In this document: piece after piece, positions 7,838 through 17,477 of the stretch
Numbering within the stretch: position 1 is the first letter of the stretch
Layout of the letters: every line of letters begins with the position of its first letter
Assembly (NCBI RefSeq): GCF_001591265.1
Contig: NZ_BCUL01000002.1
Span: 220,738-284,737 of the forward strand
Direction: 5' to 3'
DNA length: 64,000 nucleotides
Source of the DNA: Moraxella atlantae NBRC 14588
GTDB taxonomy: Bacteria > Pseudomonadota > Gammaproteobacteria > Pseudomonadales > Moraxellaceae
The notes under the pieces: model-generated
Told to the model about the DNA's origin: nothing
The model's input: the letters and a program-made list of their open reading frames with translations, nothing else
Database searches by the model: none
Program-made: the position numbers and the translations under genes

Positions 7838-8884
7838 ATGAAAACAATTTTGAATCGACTAATGGCAGGCGCGTTGTTGGCAGCGTTGTCAATCTCAGCG
7901 CAGGCAGATTTGGTGATTCATTCAGGCGGACAAACCAACAGCACAGGGCAAGGGCGTGTGGCATGGGGTGGTGAAAACAGCTTGAACAAAGCCCGTGCTA
8001 TCATGTACAGCCAGCCGACGTACAACACAACCTACAATAGCTACAGCACCGCCAACAGCGGTTGGAGTGAAGAAGACAATTTTAGCCCAAGTTGGCAAGC
8101 GGGTAGCACCCGTGCAACGGGCAACTATTATGCCGCGTCCAAAGGCGCATTGGTCATGGATGCGTTGAGCGGACAGATTTTATATGAAAAAAACGCCGAT
8201 ATAGCACGCCCCATTGCCTCGATTAGTAAGCTGATGACCGCGATTTTGGTAGCAGAATCGGGCGCAGACATGAATGAGATGCTGACCGTAGATTCACTGG
8301 ATTTTAAAACCCCGAAAAAATCAGGCAGCGACCGCCTCAAGGTTGGCGATCAGCTCAACCGCGCCGAGATGCTGCTGATGATGTTGATGAAATCCGAAAA
8401 CCCTGCCGCCAAAGCACTGGCGCGCACCGACCCCATGGGCTATGATGCGTTTATTGCGCGGATGAACGCCAAAGCGCGCGAGCTTGGGATGACCCAAACC
8501 GAATTTTATGACCCATCGGGGCTTGATTCGCGCAACGTTGCCTCGCCGCGTGATCTGGCGCAGCTGGTGCGTTATGCTTACCAGCACAATCTGGTACGCA
8601 GCTTTAGCACCACACCAAACCGTGATTTTTATGTCAATAACTTAAGCTCAGGGTTTCGTAGCATCTCGGCACGTAGTACCAACTACATGGTGCGCGATGG
8701 CTTGTACAGCTTAGGCTTGTCAAAAACTGGCTACATCCGCGAGGCAGGCAACTGTGTGGTATTTGAAACCAATGTCGGCAGCCGTCCGACAATCGTGGTT
8801 CTCTTGGGCGCGACGGATTCTAAAATGCGTTGGAACGATGCCGAAAACATCATTGCAAATTTAAGCATGCGTAAATACACATGA
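7838..8884 (+). CDS. pbpG: D-alanyl-D-alanine endopeptidase / carboxypeptidase (PBP7 type)
   Basis: Periplasmic low-molecular-mass penicillin-binding protein of the PBP7 class, cutting D-Ala-mDAP crosslinks or terminal D-Ala in peptidoglycan. The 348-residue form from the ATG at 7838 begins with a signal peptide (likely cut after SAQA, residue 23). The active-site motifs are SISK (Ser128-Lys131), SEN (186-188) and KTG (296-298). Residues 30-95 form a Gly/Ser/Asn/Tyr-rich segment before the catalytic domain. There is no C-terminal amphipathic anchor of the DacA type, which favours PbpG over DacA/DacC. A strong terminator follows. Confidence 0.88.
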   Translation: MKTILNRLMAGALLAALSISAQADLVIHSGGQTNSTGQGRVAWGGENSLNKARAIMYSQPTYNTTYNSYSTANSGWSEEDNFSPSWQAGSTRATGNYYAASKGALVMDALSGQILYEKNADIARPIASISKLMTAILVAESGADMNEMLTVDSLDFKTPKKSGSDRLKVGDQLNRAEMLLMMLMKSENPAAKALARTDPMGYDAFIARMNAKARELGMTQTEFYDPSGLDSRNVASPRDLAQLVRYAYQHNLVRSFSTTPNRDFYVNNLSSGFRSISARSTNYMVRDGLYSLGLSKTGYIREAGNCVVFETNVGSRPTIVVLLGATDSKMRWNDAENIIANLSMRKYT

Positions 8885-8898
8885 TGACTAACAAAATA

Positions 8899-8929
8899 AA
8901 AAAGCAAGGTGTTTGACCTTGCTTTTTTT
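8899..8929 (+). terminator. Rho-independent terminator after pbpG
   Basis: AAAGCAAGG/CCTTGCTTT stem with a short loop, followed by a T run. Confidence 0.85.
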
Positions 8930-8996
8930 GTGGCTCAGCGCAATCGCCTGTTTATATGGCATTGCATTGATATTCAAAAAAATACCCGTAACCTTC

Positions 8997-9107
8997 TTAC
9001 GCGTCATACCACGTTCCACGTTGTGTGTTCACAAGCACTGCTTTAGAATCGCGTCCCACAAGGCTAAAGCCGCAAAGTTCTAAAAATGGCATAGCATCAT
9101 TGCTGCC
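8997..9107 (-). pseudogene. Possible remnant of a gene 3' end
   Basis: Between a stop at 9108-9110 and a stop at 8997-8999, the minus strand reads about 36 codons with a protein-like composition (MPFLELCGFSLVGRD, then KAVLVNTQRGTWYDA). The LCGFSLVGRD stretch resembles the end of a GNAT acetyltransferase (LYEKLGF...), but this is only an impression. No start or upstream domain exists, so it is at best a decayed tail. Confidence 0.25.
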
Positions 9108-9138
9108 TTAGCCATTCTTAGAAATTCATTGGGCAAAA

Positions 9139-9462
9139 CTACTGCGCATGCTGCATACAGGTCGTGGCAAATGGCACAGCCTCCAAACGGCCGTCCTCGA
9201 TGTCCTCGCCGCACACCACACACACGCCATATTGGTCGTTTTCCAATCGGCGCAAGGCTTGATTGACCAACTCTAGATTGTCTTGTGCCTCAACCAACAA
9301 ATTCTTACGCATATCGTTTTGTTCTGCAACAACAGCTTGGTCTTCCCAGTCTTGTATCATATCATCGGCAGGGTGGCGGATATCGTGTTCGATTTTGTCG
9401 ATGCGGCTTTGGTACTCATCTTTGAGTGCGTTGAGGCGTTCAGCGGCGGCTTGGTAATCCAT
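9139..9462 (-). CDS. TraR/DksA family zinc-finger protein
   Basis: A 107-residue DksA-superfamily protein. A predicted N-terminal coiled-coil region (about 1-75) is followed by the zinc-finger signature CVVCGEDI...GRLEAVPFATTC. DksA-like proteins bind in the secondary channel of RNA polymerase and alter initiation, often with ppGpp. It is shorter than DksA proper (about 151 residues) and closer to short TraR/YbiI-type members. The last finger ligand is odd: the usual CxxC is CMQH here, so a Cys3-His or incomplete site is likely. The start at 9462 is supported by AGGAATT. Which subfamily it belongs to, and whether it binds polymerase, is not shown by the sequence. Confidence 0.8.
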   Translation of the reverse strand: MDYQAAAERLNALKDEYQSRIDKIEHDIRHPADDMIQDWEDQAVVAEQNDMRKNLLVEAQDNLELVNQALRRLENDQYGVCVVCGEDIEDGRLEAVPFATTCMQHAQ

Positions 9463-9767
9463 GGCTAATTCCTTAAAACGGGTTAAATGGTTGGCTGGGT
9501 TGCCAATGTTATTTGCTCAGCTATTATTTGCCAAAATCCAGCCAATAGCAAGCCTGTGCCAAACATTACGCAACAGATCAGCGCAATTACTGGTATATTG
9601 AGCCATAAATCTGCTAAACTAGCCAAAACTTTGGCGAGGTTTGTTAGCAAGGTTTTTTATCAAGGTTTAAAGAGGTATGGCTGATAAGCATTTGCCTGTA
9701 TTGCCAATTTTATTAAAAATTTTTTTAAAAAACTGAAGTTTTTAGTTAAACACATTTAAGGTGAACC
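9463..9767. promoter_or_regulatory. Divergent intergenic region (DksA-like gene / pgk)
   Basis: A 305-base region. A 65-codon frame at 9487-9684 has no supporting composition or ribosome site and is judged chance. TGGTATATTG (9591-9600) and TGCTAAACT (9612-9620) are -10-like on the plus strand. A run of A/T (9710-9735) precedes AAGGTG at 9758-9763, the ribosome site of pgk. Confidence 0.4.
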
Positions 9768-10967
9768 ATGCAGTTTAATCGTTTGCAAGATTTTGACCTA
9801 ACCGACAAAACCGTACTGATCCGACAAGACCTCAACGTGCCTGTTAAAGACGGCAAAGTCACCAATAACGCGCGCATTCAAGCCAGCTTGCCAACCATTC
9901 GCCAAGCATTGCAACAAGGCGCGGCGGTTATCGTGTGTTCACACCTTGGGCGACCTGACCCTGCCAATATTGAAGCCAAATATTCTTTGCAGCCTGTTGC
10001 CGATTACCTAACCCAAGCACTGGGGCAACCTGTGCGTTTGGTGACCGACTATTTGCAAAATGGTGTGGATGTGCAGGCAGGCGATGTGGTACTGCTTGAG
10101 AATGTGCGCTTTAACGCAGGCGAAAAGAAAAACGATGCCACGCTTGCCAAGCAATACGCCAATTTGTGTGACGTGTTTGTTATGGACGCATTTGGCACCG
10201 CGCACCGCGCTGAAAGCTCAACCGAAGGCGTGATTCACCAAGCCAATGCGGCATGTGCAGGTCCTCTGCTAGCGGCAGAATTGGATGCATTGGGTAAAGC
10301 CTTGCACAACCCTGCCAAACCGATGTTAGCGATTGTTGGCGGCTCAAAGGTTTCAACCAAACTGGATGTGCTGACCTCGTTGGCTGATATTTGCGACCAA
10401 ATCATCGTAGGTGGCGGCATCGCCAACACATTTTTGGCAGCCCAAGGCGTGGATGTCGGGGCATCGTTGTATGAAGCCGATATGGTGGAGACCGCGCGCG
10501 CCATCATGCAAAAAACCGATGTGTTACTGCCCAAAACCGTTGTTGTGGCGGACAAATCGGCGATTGATTTTGACGATTTTATCGGATCATTGGCAAGCGC
10601 GCAGGCAATCACCAAATCTGTCGATGAGATCGGCGCAAATGACATGATTTTGGATATCGCGCCTGACAGCGCCCAGCAAATGGCGCAAGCCGTGCATGAC
10701 GCCAAAACCATTTTGTGGAATGGTCCAGTGGGCGTATTTGAAGACGACAAGTTTGCCCAAGGTACGCAAATTATCGCGCAGGCGGTGGCAGACAGTGCAG
10801 GCTTCAGCATTGCTGGTGGCGGTGATACGTTGGCAGCGATTGATAAATTCAAGGTTGCCGATGGCATCAGTTATACCTCAACAGGTGGTGGCGCGTTTTT
10901 AGAATTTGTTGAGGGCAAAACCTTGCCAGCGGTATATGCTTTGAGCGAGCGCTATCAAGGTAACTAA
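9768..10967 (+). CDS. pgk: Phosphoglycerate kinase
   Basis: Glycolytic enzyme interconverting 1,3-bisphosphoglycerate + ADP and 3-phosphoglycerate + ATP. Its 399 residues match the bacterial norm. The N-terminal domain has [10 protein letters not shown] (about 16-25) and SHLGRPDP. The central hinge has [12 protein letters not shown], and the C-terminal nucleotide domain ends with the Gly-rich [12 protein letters not shown] and [16 protein letters not shown] lies just before the ATG. fba lies downstream in the same direction, split from pgk by a lipoprotein gene and a terminator, so the two glycolytic genes probably use separate promoters. Confidence 0.97.
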   Translation: MQFNRLQDFDLTDKTVLIRQDLNVPVKDGKVTNNARIQASLPTIRQALQQGAAVIVCSHLGRPDPANIEAKYSLQPVADYLTQALGQPVRLVTDYLQNGVDVQAGDVVLLENVRFNAGEKKNDATLAKQYANLCDVFVMDAFGTAHRAESSTEGVIHQANAACAGPLLAAELDALGKALHNPAKPMLAIVGGSKVSTKLDVLTSLADICDQIIVGGGIANTFLAAQGVDVGASLYEADMVETARAIMQKTDVLLPKTVVVADKSAIDFDDFIGSLASAQAITKSVDEIGANDMILDIAPDSAQQMAQAVHDAKTILWNGPVGVFEDDKFAQGTQIIAQAVADSAGFSIAGGGDTLAAIDKFKVADGISYTSTGGGAFLEFVEGKTLPAVYALSERYQGN

Positions 10968-11275
10968 AAAAACTAACTCATTGGGCGCGTAATTTTAATC
11001 TATATTTTTAGCCGATGTTACTTGCTGCTAGCTTTTTACTAAGCTAGATAGCCAATTGGTAATAAAATGTAGTTTAGCTAAGTTTAATGTTGTTTCAGTA
11101 GGCTTCTTGCTTTAAACTAGCGTTCACTTTTACAGTCGTGACCGTATAACTGTCTAACTAACTATAGCGATAGTTTAATTTAAAAGGTTAAAAAGCCTAA
11201 AAGGTTAAAACAAGTTTTGCGCTTTGACTTGAGTAAACGTGCATAAAAAGTGCTGACAAATTAAGGATATTTGCC
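10968..11275 (+). promoter_or_regulatory. Intergenic leader upstream of the Ala-rich lipoprotein gene, with a direct repeat
   Basis: A 308-base AT-rich region with no gene. The 13-base sequence TAAAAGGTTAAAA occurs twice at a 17-base period (11181-11193 and 11198-11210), about 80 bases before the lipoprotein start. TTAAGGAT at 11262-11269 is a good ribosome site for that gene. No terminator for pgk was found here. Confidence 0.45.
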
Positions 11276-11704
11276 ATGAAAAAAGTTTTGTTAGGTGCGA
11301 TGTGTGCCGTGGTTTTGGCAACCAGTGCTTGTAGCGAACGCACAGAACAAGCAGCTGCTAATGGTAATCCGCAAGCGGCGGCGGATTCAGCGGGTCAGGA
11401 TATCAAACAAAACACAGCAGAATCTGCTGCGATGGTTGAACAAGCTGGGCAAAACGTAGCCGAAGCTGCCCAAACAGGGGCGATGGTTGCCACAGGTGCT
11501 GCCATGAACGCAGGTGAAGCAATCGCCAGTGTTTCAACCGCAGCGACCGCCGCCACTGCTGATGCAGTAGCCACAGGGGCACAAAACGTAGCACAAGGCG
11601 CAGAGAACGTTGCAGACAATGCCGCCGCCGCACACGCCGAACACCAAGCGGTAACTGACCCCAACCAAAACCCAAATTTGGTGCCAGAAAAACAAAATTA
11701 CTGA
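11276..11704 (+). CDS. Alanine-rich predicted lipoprotein of unknown function
   Basis: A 142-residue protein with a lipoprotein signal peptide: lipobox ATSAC, with Cys19 as the predicted lipidated residue after MKKVLLGAMCAVVLAT. The mature part is almost entirely Ala, Gln, Asn, Val and Glu in heptad-like strings (AAMVEQAGQNVAEAAQ, ATGAQNVAQGAENVADN). This suggests a long helix or coiled coil in the periplasm, reminiscent in style of Lpp or of stress-induced Ala-rich proteins. It has no catalytic motif. It has its own ribosome site and terminator, so it is a single-gene unit. Confidence 0.75.
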   Translation: MKKVLLGAMCAVVLATSACSERTEQAAANGNPQAAADSAGQDIKQNTAESAAMVEQAGQNVAEAAQTGAMVATGAAMNAGEAIASVSTAATAATADAVATGAQNVAQGAENVADNAAAAHAEHQAVTDPNQNPNLVPEKQNY

Positions 11705-11718
11705 TTTGATGTGTTAAT

Positions 11719-11750
11719 AAAAGCCCAAACCTAACATAGTTTGGGCTTTT
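11719..11750 (+). terminator. Rho-independent terminator after the Ala-rich lipoprotein gene
   Basis: AAAAGCCCAAAC...GTTTGGGCTTTT, a perfect stem with T-rich 3' arm. It is symmetrical enough to work in both directions. Confidence 0.85.
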
Positions 11751-11826
11751 AGTGGTTGGTAGGGTGGCATGGGTCGTAAGCGGTGTATTGCGCGCTGTGT
11801 TTGGCATGGTTTTTGCTGAGCCATTC

Positions 11827-11835
11827 TGCTATACT
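11827..11835 (+). promoter_or_regulatory. Candidate extended -10 upstream of fba
   Basis: TGCTATACT at 11827-11835, about 92 bases before the fba start. A properly spaced -35 is not obvious. Confidence 0.4.
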
Positions 11836-11926
11836 GGCAGTGATCTAATTCATACGTGATATCTAAATCACATATCCTCATTGAATAAAATTTTTAATAA
11901 GGTTATTTTTTTAAAGAGATGGTTTT

Positions 11927-12964
11927 ATGGCTTTAATTTCCTTGCGTCAATTACTTGACCATGCTGCCGAACACAATTACGGTGTACCTGCGTTTAATGT
12001 CAATAACCTAGAGCAGATGCGCGCCATCATGATGGCAGCGGATGAAACCAATTCGCCTGTCATCGTGCAGGCCAGTGCAGGCGCGCGTAAATACGCAGGT
12101 GCGCCGTTTTTGCGGCATTTGATTTTATCGGCGATTGAGGAGTGGCCGCATATTCCTGTCGTGATGCACCAAGATCATGGTACCAGCCCTGCTGTGTGTC
12201 AGCGTTCGATTCAACTGGGTTTTTCTTCGGTGATGATGGACGGCTCACTCAAAGACGATGGTAAAACCCCAGCCGATTATGATTATAACGTGGCTGTCAC
12301 GCGTGAAGTTGTTAAGATGGCGCACGCGTGTGGCGTATCAGTAGAAGGTGAAATTGGCGTTTTGGGCAGCCTTGAAACAGGTATGGCAGGCGAAGAAGAC
12401 GGTGTGGGCGCAGAAGGGCAGCTTGACCATTCACAGCTTTTGACCAGTGCTGATGAAGCTGAGCAATTTGTCAATGACACACACGTTGATGCCTTAGCTA
12501 TCGCGGTAGGTACCAGCCATGGTGCGTACAAATTTACCCGTCCGCCAACGGATGATATCTTATCTATTGCACGTATCAAAGAGATTCACGCGCGTATTCC
12601 CAATACCCATTTGGTGATGCACGGCTCATCAAGCGTGCCGCAAGAGTGGCTAAAAGTTATCAATGAATATGGCGGCGATATCGGCGAAACCTATGGCGTG
12701 CCTGTCGAGCAAATCGTTGAAGCTATCAAACACGGCGTGCGTAAAGTCAATATTGATACAGATTTACGCCTTGCCTCAACGGGTGCGATTCGCCGCTATT
12801 TAGCGCAGCATCCTGCCGAGTTTGACCCACGTAAATACCTCAAAGAAACCATCAATGCGATGAAAGATATTTGTGTGGCGCGTTATACCGCATTTGGTAC
12901 AGCAGGGCATGCGGACAAAATCCGCCCAATCAGCCTAGAAAAAATGGTCGATTATTACCAATAA
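11927..12964 (+). CDS. fba: Fructose-bisphosphate aldolase, class II
   Basis: Zinc-dependent class II aldolase of glycolysis and gluconeogenesis, cleaving fructose 1,6-bisphosphate to DHAP and glyceraldehyde 3-phosphate. The 345-residue protein has the class II marks: [12 protein letters not shown] (zinc His and catalytic Asp region, about 80-91), [12 protein letters not shown] (about 137-148), [11 protein letters not shown], and [10 protein letters not shown] with another zinc His. The long type-B-like architecture and the CBBA-style spacing fit bacterial Fba rather than the E. coli FbaA subgroup. It is transcribed alone. Confidence 0.95.
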   Translation: MALISLRQLLDHAAEHNYGVPAFNVNNLEQMRAIMMAADETNSPVIVQASAGARKYAGAPFLRHLILSAIEEWPHIPVVMHQDHGTSPAVCQRSIQLGFSSVMMDGSLKDDGKTPADYDYNVAVTREVVKMAHACGVSVEGEIGVLGSLETGMAGEEDGVGAEGQLDHSQLLTSADEAEQFVNDTHVDALAIAVGTSHGAYKFTRPPTDDILSIARIKEIHARIPNTHLVMHGSSSVPQEWLKVINEYGGDIGETYGVPVEQIVEAIKHGVRKVNIDTDLRLASTGAIRRYLAQHPAEFDPRKYLKETINAMKDICVARYTAFGTAGHADKIRPISLEKMVDYYQ

Positions 12965-12982
12965 TTGCCCCAATATCGGTCT

Positions 12983-13031
12983 AAAGGCTAAGATTAAAAG
13001 GCTAGGTTTGTCATCGGCAAGCTTAGCCTTT
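12983..13031 (+). terminator. Possible terminator after fba (long loop)
   Basis: AAAGGCTAAG and CTTAGCCTTT are inverted repeats 29 bases apart, followed by a weakly T-rich stretch. The loop is longer than usual. Confidence 0.4.
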
Positions 13032-13059
13032 ATTGTTTGATTTTAAAAGATACTATTAC

Positions 13060-13691
13060 ATGATTGCATTGTTACAAGGGCAGGTATATGACCTGCTAGC
13101 ACCGATGGCGGTAATTGTGACTGCCAACGGCGTGGGCTATGAGGTTGAATTGGCGCTCAATGCGTTTTGTCAGTTGCAGCTTAAGCAAACTGTAACGCTG
13201 TGGACGCATTTAGTGGTGCGTGAGGACGCGCAGCTATTGTACGGATTTTTAAGCCAAGCTGAGCGCGATTTGTTCCGTGTGTTGCTGAAAGTCAATGGCG
13301 TGGGCGCGAAAATGGCACTGGCAATGATGTCTACCCTCAGTCTTGCTGAGCTACATCGGCATATCCAAAACCAAGATGAGCACGCGCTGACCAAAATTCC
13401 AGGGGTCGGCAAAAAAACCGCCCAACGTCTGATTGTTGAATTGACCGACAAACTCACGCATTTAGGCACAAGTGTGGTGGCAACGGATGTTCAGATGGAC
13501 ATCATCCTGCCAAATGATACCGTTAGCGAAGCGGTGGTGATCGCTGAAGTTGAGGCAGCATTGGTATCGTTAGGCTACCGTGATAAAGAGGCACAAGCAG
13601 CGATTAAAGTCGCCCGTGAGCACAGCGATTTAGGCACAGCTGATCTCACCACACAAAACCTGTTAAAACTTGCCTTGCGTGCATTGGCAGT

Positions 13692-13695
<4 letters not shown>
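13060..13695 (+). CDS. ruvA: Holliday junction branch migration protein RuvA
   Basis: RuvA binds the Holliday junction as a tetramer and loads the RuvB motor. The ATG at 13060 gives the standard beginning [12 protein letters not shown]; an in-frame TTG nine codons upstream is rejected. Visible are the N-terminal OB domain (residues 1-64) and the helix-hairpin-helix repeats ([12 protein letters not shown] about 75-86, [16 protein letters not shown] about 111-126). The C-terminal UBA-like RuvB-contact domain includes [15 protein letters not shown]. ruvB and ruvC are not adjacent, which is unusual compared with the common ruvCAB order but known in some lineages. Its stop overlaps the accC stop on the other strand. 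Confidence 0.95.
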
Positions 13696-15041
<1,346 letters not shown>

Positions 15042-15075
15042 GATGATTTAACAAGCACACATAATGAAAAAGGCA

Positions 15076-15480
15076 TTAAGCTTGATAGCGCACGATCGGT
15101 TGCCCAAATTGCACTACATCGCCATTTTGTACCAAGATTTCGGCGATGATGCCGCTTTGGGTCGCCTCAAGCGGATTCATGATTTTCATCGCCTCGATGA
15201 TGCCAAGCGTATCGCCTGCCTGCACGCGTTGTCCAACTTGCACAAACGGCGCATCATTGGGACTAGGCGCTACATAAAACACGCCAACCATCGGCGATGG
15301 CTCTACCGCACCAGCAGGTGTTGGTGTGACTGTCGGCATGGGGGCAGCTGTCACACTGCCGCCTGCTTGTGGCAAGTGACGCAAGATAGCAACTTTTTTG
15401 TCACCATCTTGTAATTCAAGCTGGGCAAGCGCACGCTGCTCCATCAAATCAATCAACTGTTTGATAAATGCGATGTCCAT
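15076..15480 (-). CDS. accB: Acetyl-CoA carboxylase, biotin carboxyl carrier protein
   Basis: Carrier subunit holding the biotin that moves CO2 from AccC to the carboxyltransferase. From the ATG at 15480 the protein is 134 residues and starts MDIAFIKQLIDL, matching the family start (MDIRKIKKLI in E. coli). A frame extension to 15528 is therefore rejected. The C-terminal biotinyl domain has the biotin site EAMKIMN with Lys99. The Pro/Ala/Thr linker at about residues 41-60 is short. It forms an operon with accC. Confidence 0.95.
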   Translation of the reverse strand: MDIAFIKQLIDLMEQRALAQLELQDGDKKVAILRHLPQAGGSVTAAPMPTVTPTPAGAVEPSPMVGVFYVAPSPNDAPFVQVGQRVQAGDTLGIIEAMKIMNPLEATQSGIIAEILVQNGDVVQFGQPIVRYQA

Positions 15481-15769
15481 GTAATAGCCTTGTGTCGATT
15501 CCGTTGGGCGGTTGTTGTGTATGGTCAAGCGCGTGCAGAACCCACGTGTCTAGCGCATACTAAGCGGTATTGTAACAAGGTTTGTCAAAAAACGGTAGCA
15601 CCGCACTGGCTTGGCGCGTCAGTTTTTGCCGTTTTATCGCCAAAATAAAACCACATCTATATGCAGGTTTGGCAAAAAGGTGAGGCGACGCGCGCGATAA
15701 GTTTTTTAGCGTGGTTGGCATTTTATCAACTATAAAACAATAAAAATTCTGGCATAACGAGCGAAAATC

Positions 15770-15778
15770 TGCTAAAAT
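15770..15778 (+). promoter_or_regulatory. Candidate extended -10 for the guaB leader transcript
   Basis: TGCTAAAAT at 15770-15778, roughly 185 bases before the guaB ATG. The -35 region is weak (TGGCAT at 15750-15755). Confidence 0.45.
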
Positions 15779-15820
15779 ACGCGGTCAAATTTAAAACAAA
15801 TACAGGCAGGTGTCTGCGTG

Positions 15821-15841
15821 ATGGCTAATTACACCTTCTAA
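15821..15841 (+). CDS. Possible leader peptide in the guaB 5' region (MANYTF)
   Basis: A short frame reading ATG GCT AAT TAC ACC TTC TAA. It is preceded by AGGCAGG about 11 bases upstream and followed within 6 bases by a terminator-like hairpin. The geometry is that of an attenuator leader, but the peptide has no run of one residue that would suggest a sensed amino acid. It may be chance. Confidence 0.25.
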   Translation: MANYTF

Positions 15842-15846
15842 CTGAT

Positions 15847-15876
15847 AAGGCTGGGCAGGGAACTGTTCAGCCTTTT
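15847..15876 (+). terminator. Terminator-like hairpin inside the guaB leader
   Basis: AAGGCTGGGCAG, a GGAA loop, then CTGTTCAGCCTT. This is an unbroken stem if two G-U pairs are allowed, capped by a GNRA-type loop and followed by TTTTGCGGTTTTT. It sits about 87 bases before the guaB start and downstream of a promoter-like sequence, so it could be an attenuator or end a small RNA. Confidence 0.55.
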
Positions 15877-15962
15877 GCGGTTTTTGGCTGGTTAAAAATC
15901 GCAGTTTTTGAGGTAAAATACACATCACGCGCCCTGACACCGATGGCAAACGAGGTAATCCC

Positions 15963-17429
15963 ATGCTCCGAATCGTAGATGAAGCCTTGACTTTTGATGA
16001 TGTGCTGCTGTTGCCCGCGTATTCTGAAGTCTTGCCCAAGATGGTTGATTTAAAAACGCGTCTGACCCGCGATATTACGTTGAATTTGCCGTTGGTATCG
16101 GCGGCAATGGATACGGTGACAGAAGCCAAAATGTCGATTTCTATGGCGCAATTAGGCGGTATTGGTATCATTCATAAAAACATGGACATCGCCCGTCAAG
16201 CGCGGCAGGTGCGCCATGTCAAAAAATTTGAAGCAGGTACAGTTGCCGATCCGATTACGGTTGCGCCCGATGCGACCGTCGGCGAGGTGCTGCGTATCAC
16301 GCGTGAAAATAAAATCAGCGGTGTGCCAGTGGTTGAAGGCAACCAAGTGGTGGGTATCGTGACCCATCGTGACGTGCGCTTTGTCACCGAACTTGACGTG
16401 CCAGTGCGTAGCGTGATGACACCCAAAGAAAAACTAGTCACCGTCAAAGAAGGTGAGTCACAAGAGAACATCAAACGTCTGTTGCACGAGCACCGCATCG
16501 AAAAAGTGATTGTCGTTGATGATGACGGTAAGCTCAAAGGTTTGATCACCGTCAATGACTTCACCAAAGCAGAAAATAACCCAAATGCCGCAAAAGACGC
16601 GCAAGGGCGTTTGCGTGTGGGTGCCGCGGTGGGTACAGGTGCAGACACCGAGGCGCGCGTCGAAGCACTGATTGCTGCAGATGTTGATGTCATCGTGGTG
16701 GATACCGCGCATGGGCATTCAAAAGGCGTGATTGACCGCGTGGCGTGGGTCAAACGCAACTACCCACAAGTGCAAGTCATCGGCGGTAACATCGCTACGG
16801 CTGATGCGGCATTAGCCTTGCGCGATGCAGGCGCAGACGCGGTTAAAGTCGGTATTGGTCCTGGGTCGATTTGTACCACACGCATTATTGCAGGCATTGG
16901 CGTGCCGCAAATTTCGGCGATTAGCAACGTTGCCGACGCTCTTAAAAATGAGATTCCACTGATTGCAGATGGTGGTATTCGTTTCTCAGGTGATATTGCC
17001 AAAGCTTTGGCAGCAGGCGCGTCATCGATTATGATCGGTAGCTTGTTGGCAGGTACTGAAGAAGCACCTGGTAATGTTGAGCTGTATCAAGGGCGCTACT
17101 ACAAAGCCTATCGCGGTATGGGCAGCCTTGGGGCGATGAGCGGGCAAAACGGCTCGTCTGATCGTTATTTCCAAGACAGCAAAGACGGCGTAGAAAAACT
17201 GGTGCCCGAAGGTATTGAAGGTCGCGTGCCCTACAAAGGCCCTGTAGTCGCGATTGTCAATCAGTTGGCAGGTGGGGTGCGCTCGTCAATGGGCTACACA
17301 GGCTGCGCCAATATCGAAGAGATGCGCAAAAAACCACAGTTTATCAAAGTGACCTCAGCAGGCATGAAAGAATCGCATGTCCATGACGTGCAAATCACCA
17401 AAGAGGCACCAAATTATCGCATTGACTAA
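15963..17429 (+). CDS. guaB: Inosine-5'-monophosphate dehydrogenase
   Basis: NAD-dependent oxidation of IMP to XMP, the committed step of GTP synthesis. The 488-residue protein has the full TIM-barrel enzyme, with a CBS-domain pair inserted at about residues 93-205. The catalytic Cys304 lies in [12 protein letters not shown], the phosphate loop is [13 protein letters not shown], and the flap/active-site region is around [16 protein letters not shown]. The complete CBS pair suggests nucleotide control of oligomers as in other bacterial enzymes. glmM follows after 48 bases in the same direction. Confidence 0.97.
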   Translation: MLRIVDEALTFDDVLLLPAYSEVLPKMVDLKTRLTRDITLNLPLVSAAMDTVTEAKMSISMAQLGGIGIIHKNMDIARQARQVRHVKKFEAGTVADPITVAPDATVGEVLRITRENKISGVPVVEGNQVVGIVTHRDVRFVTELDVPVRSVMTPKEKLVTVKEGESQENIKRLLHEHRIEKVIVVDDDGKLKGLITVNDFTKAENNPNAAKDAQGRLRVGAAVGTGADTEARVEALIAADVDVIVVDTAHGHSKGVIDRVAWVKRNYPQVQVIGGNIATADAALALRDAGADAVKVGIGPGSICTTRIIAGIGVPQISAISNVADALKNEIPLIADGGIRFSGDIAKALAAGASSIMIGSLLAGTEEAPGNVELYQGRYYKAYRGMGSLGAMSGQNGSSDRYFQDSKDGVEKLVPEGIEGRVPYKGPVVAIVNQLAGGVRSSMGYTGCANIEEMRKKPQFIKVTSAGMKESHVHDVQITKEAPNYRID

Positions 17430-17477
17430 TCACGTTTGGCTTGCATATAAAACATTAAACGGATTAGTGTGGTGATG

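Larger units (their letters stand above)
15481..15962. promoter_or_regulatory. Divergent intergenic region (accB / guaB)
   Basis: A 482-base region. The right half is the guaB leader: an extended -10 at 15770-15778, a six-codon reading frame at 15821-15841, a terminator-like hairpin at 15847-15876, and a second -10-like TAAAAT at 15914-15919. The left half (15540-15720) should hold the accBC promoter on the minus strand, but no clear pair of boxes was found. Confidence 0.5.

Noticed and set aside
10235..10867. 210-codon minus-strand frame inside pgk
   Set aside because: Shadow of pgk; no ribosome site and no recognisable fold.
16196..16759. 187-codon minus-strand frame inside guaB
   Set aside because: Ser/Thr/Arg-rich text with no motif, inside a conserved gene on the other strand.
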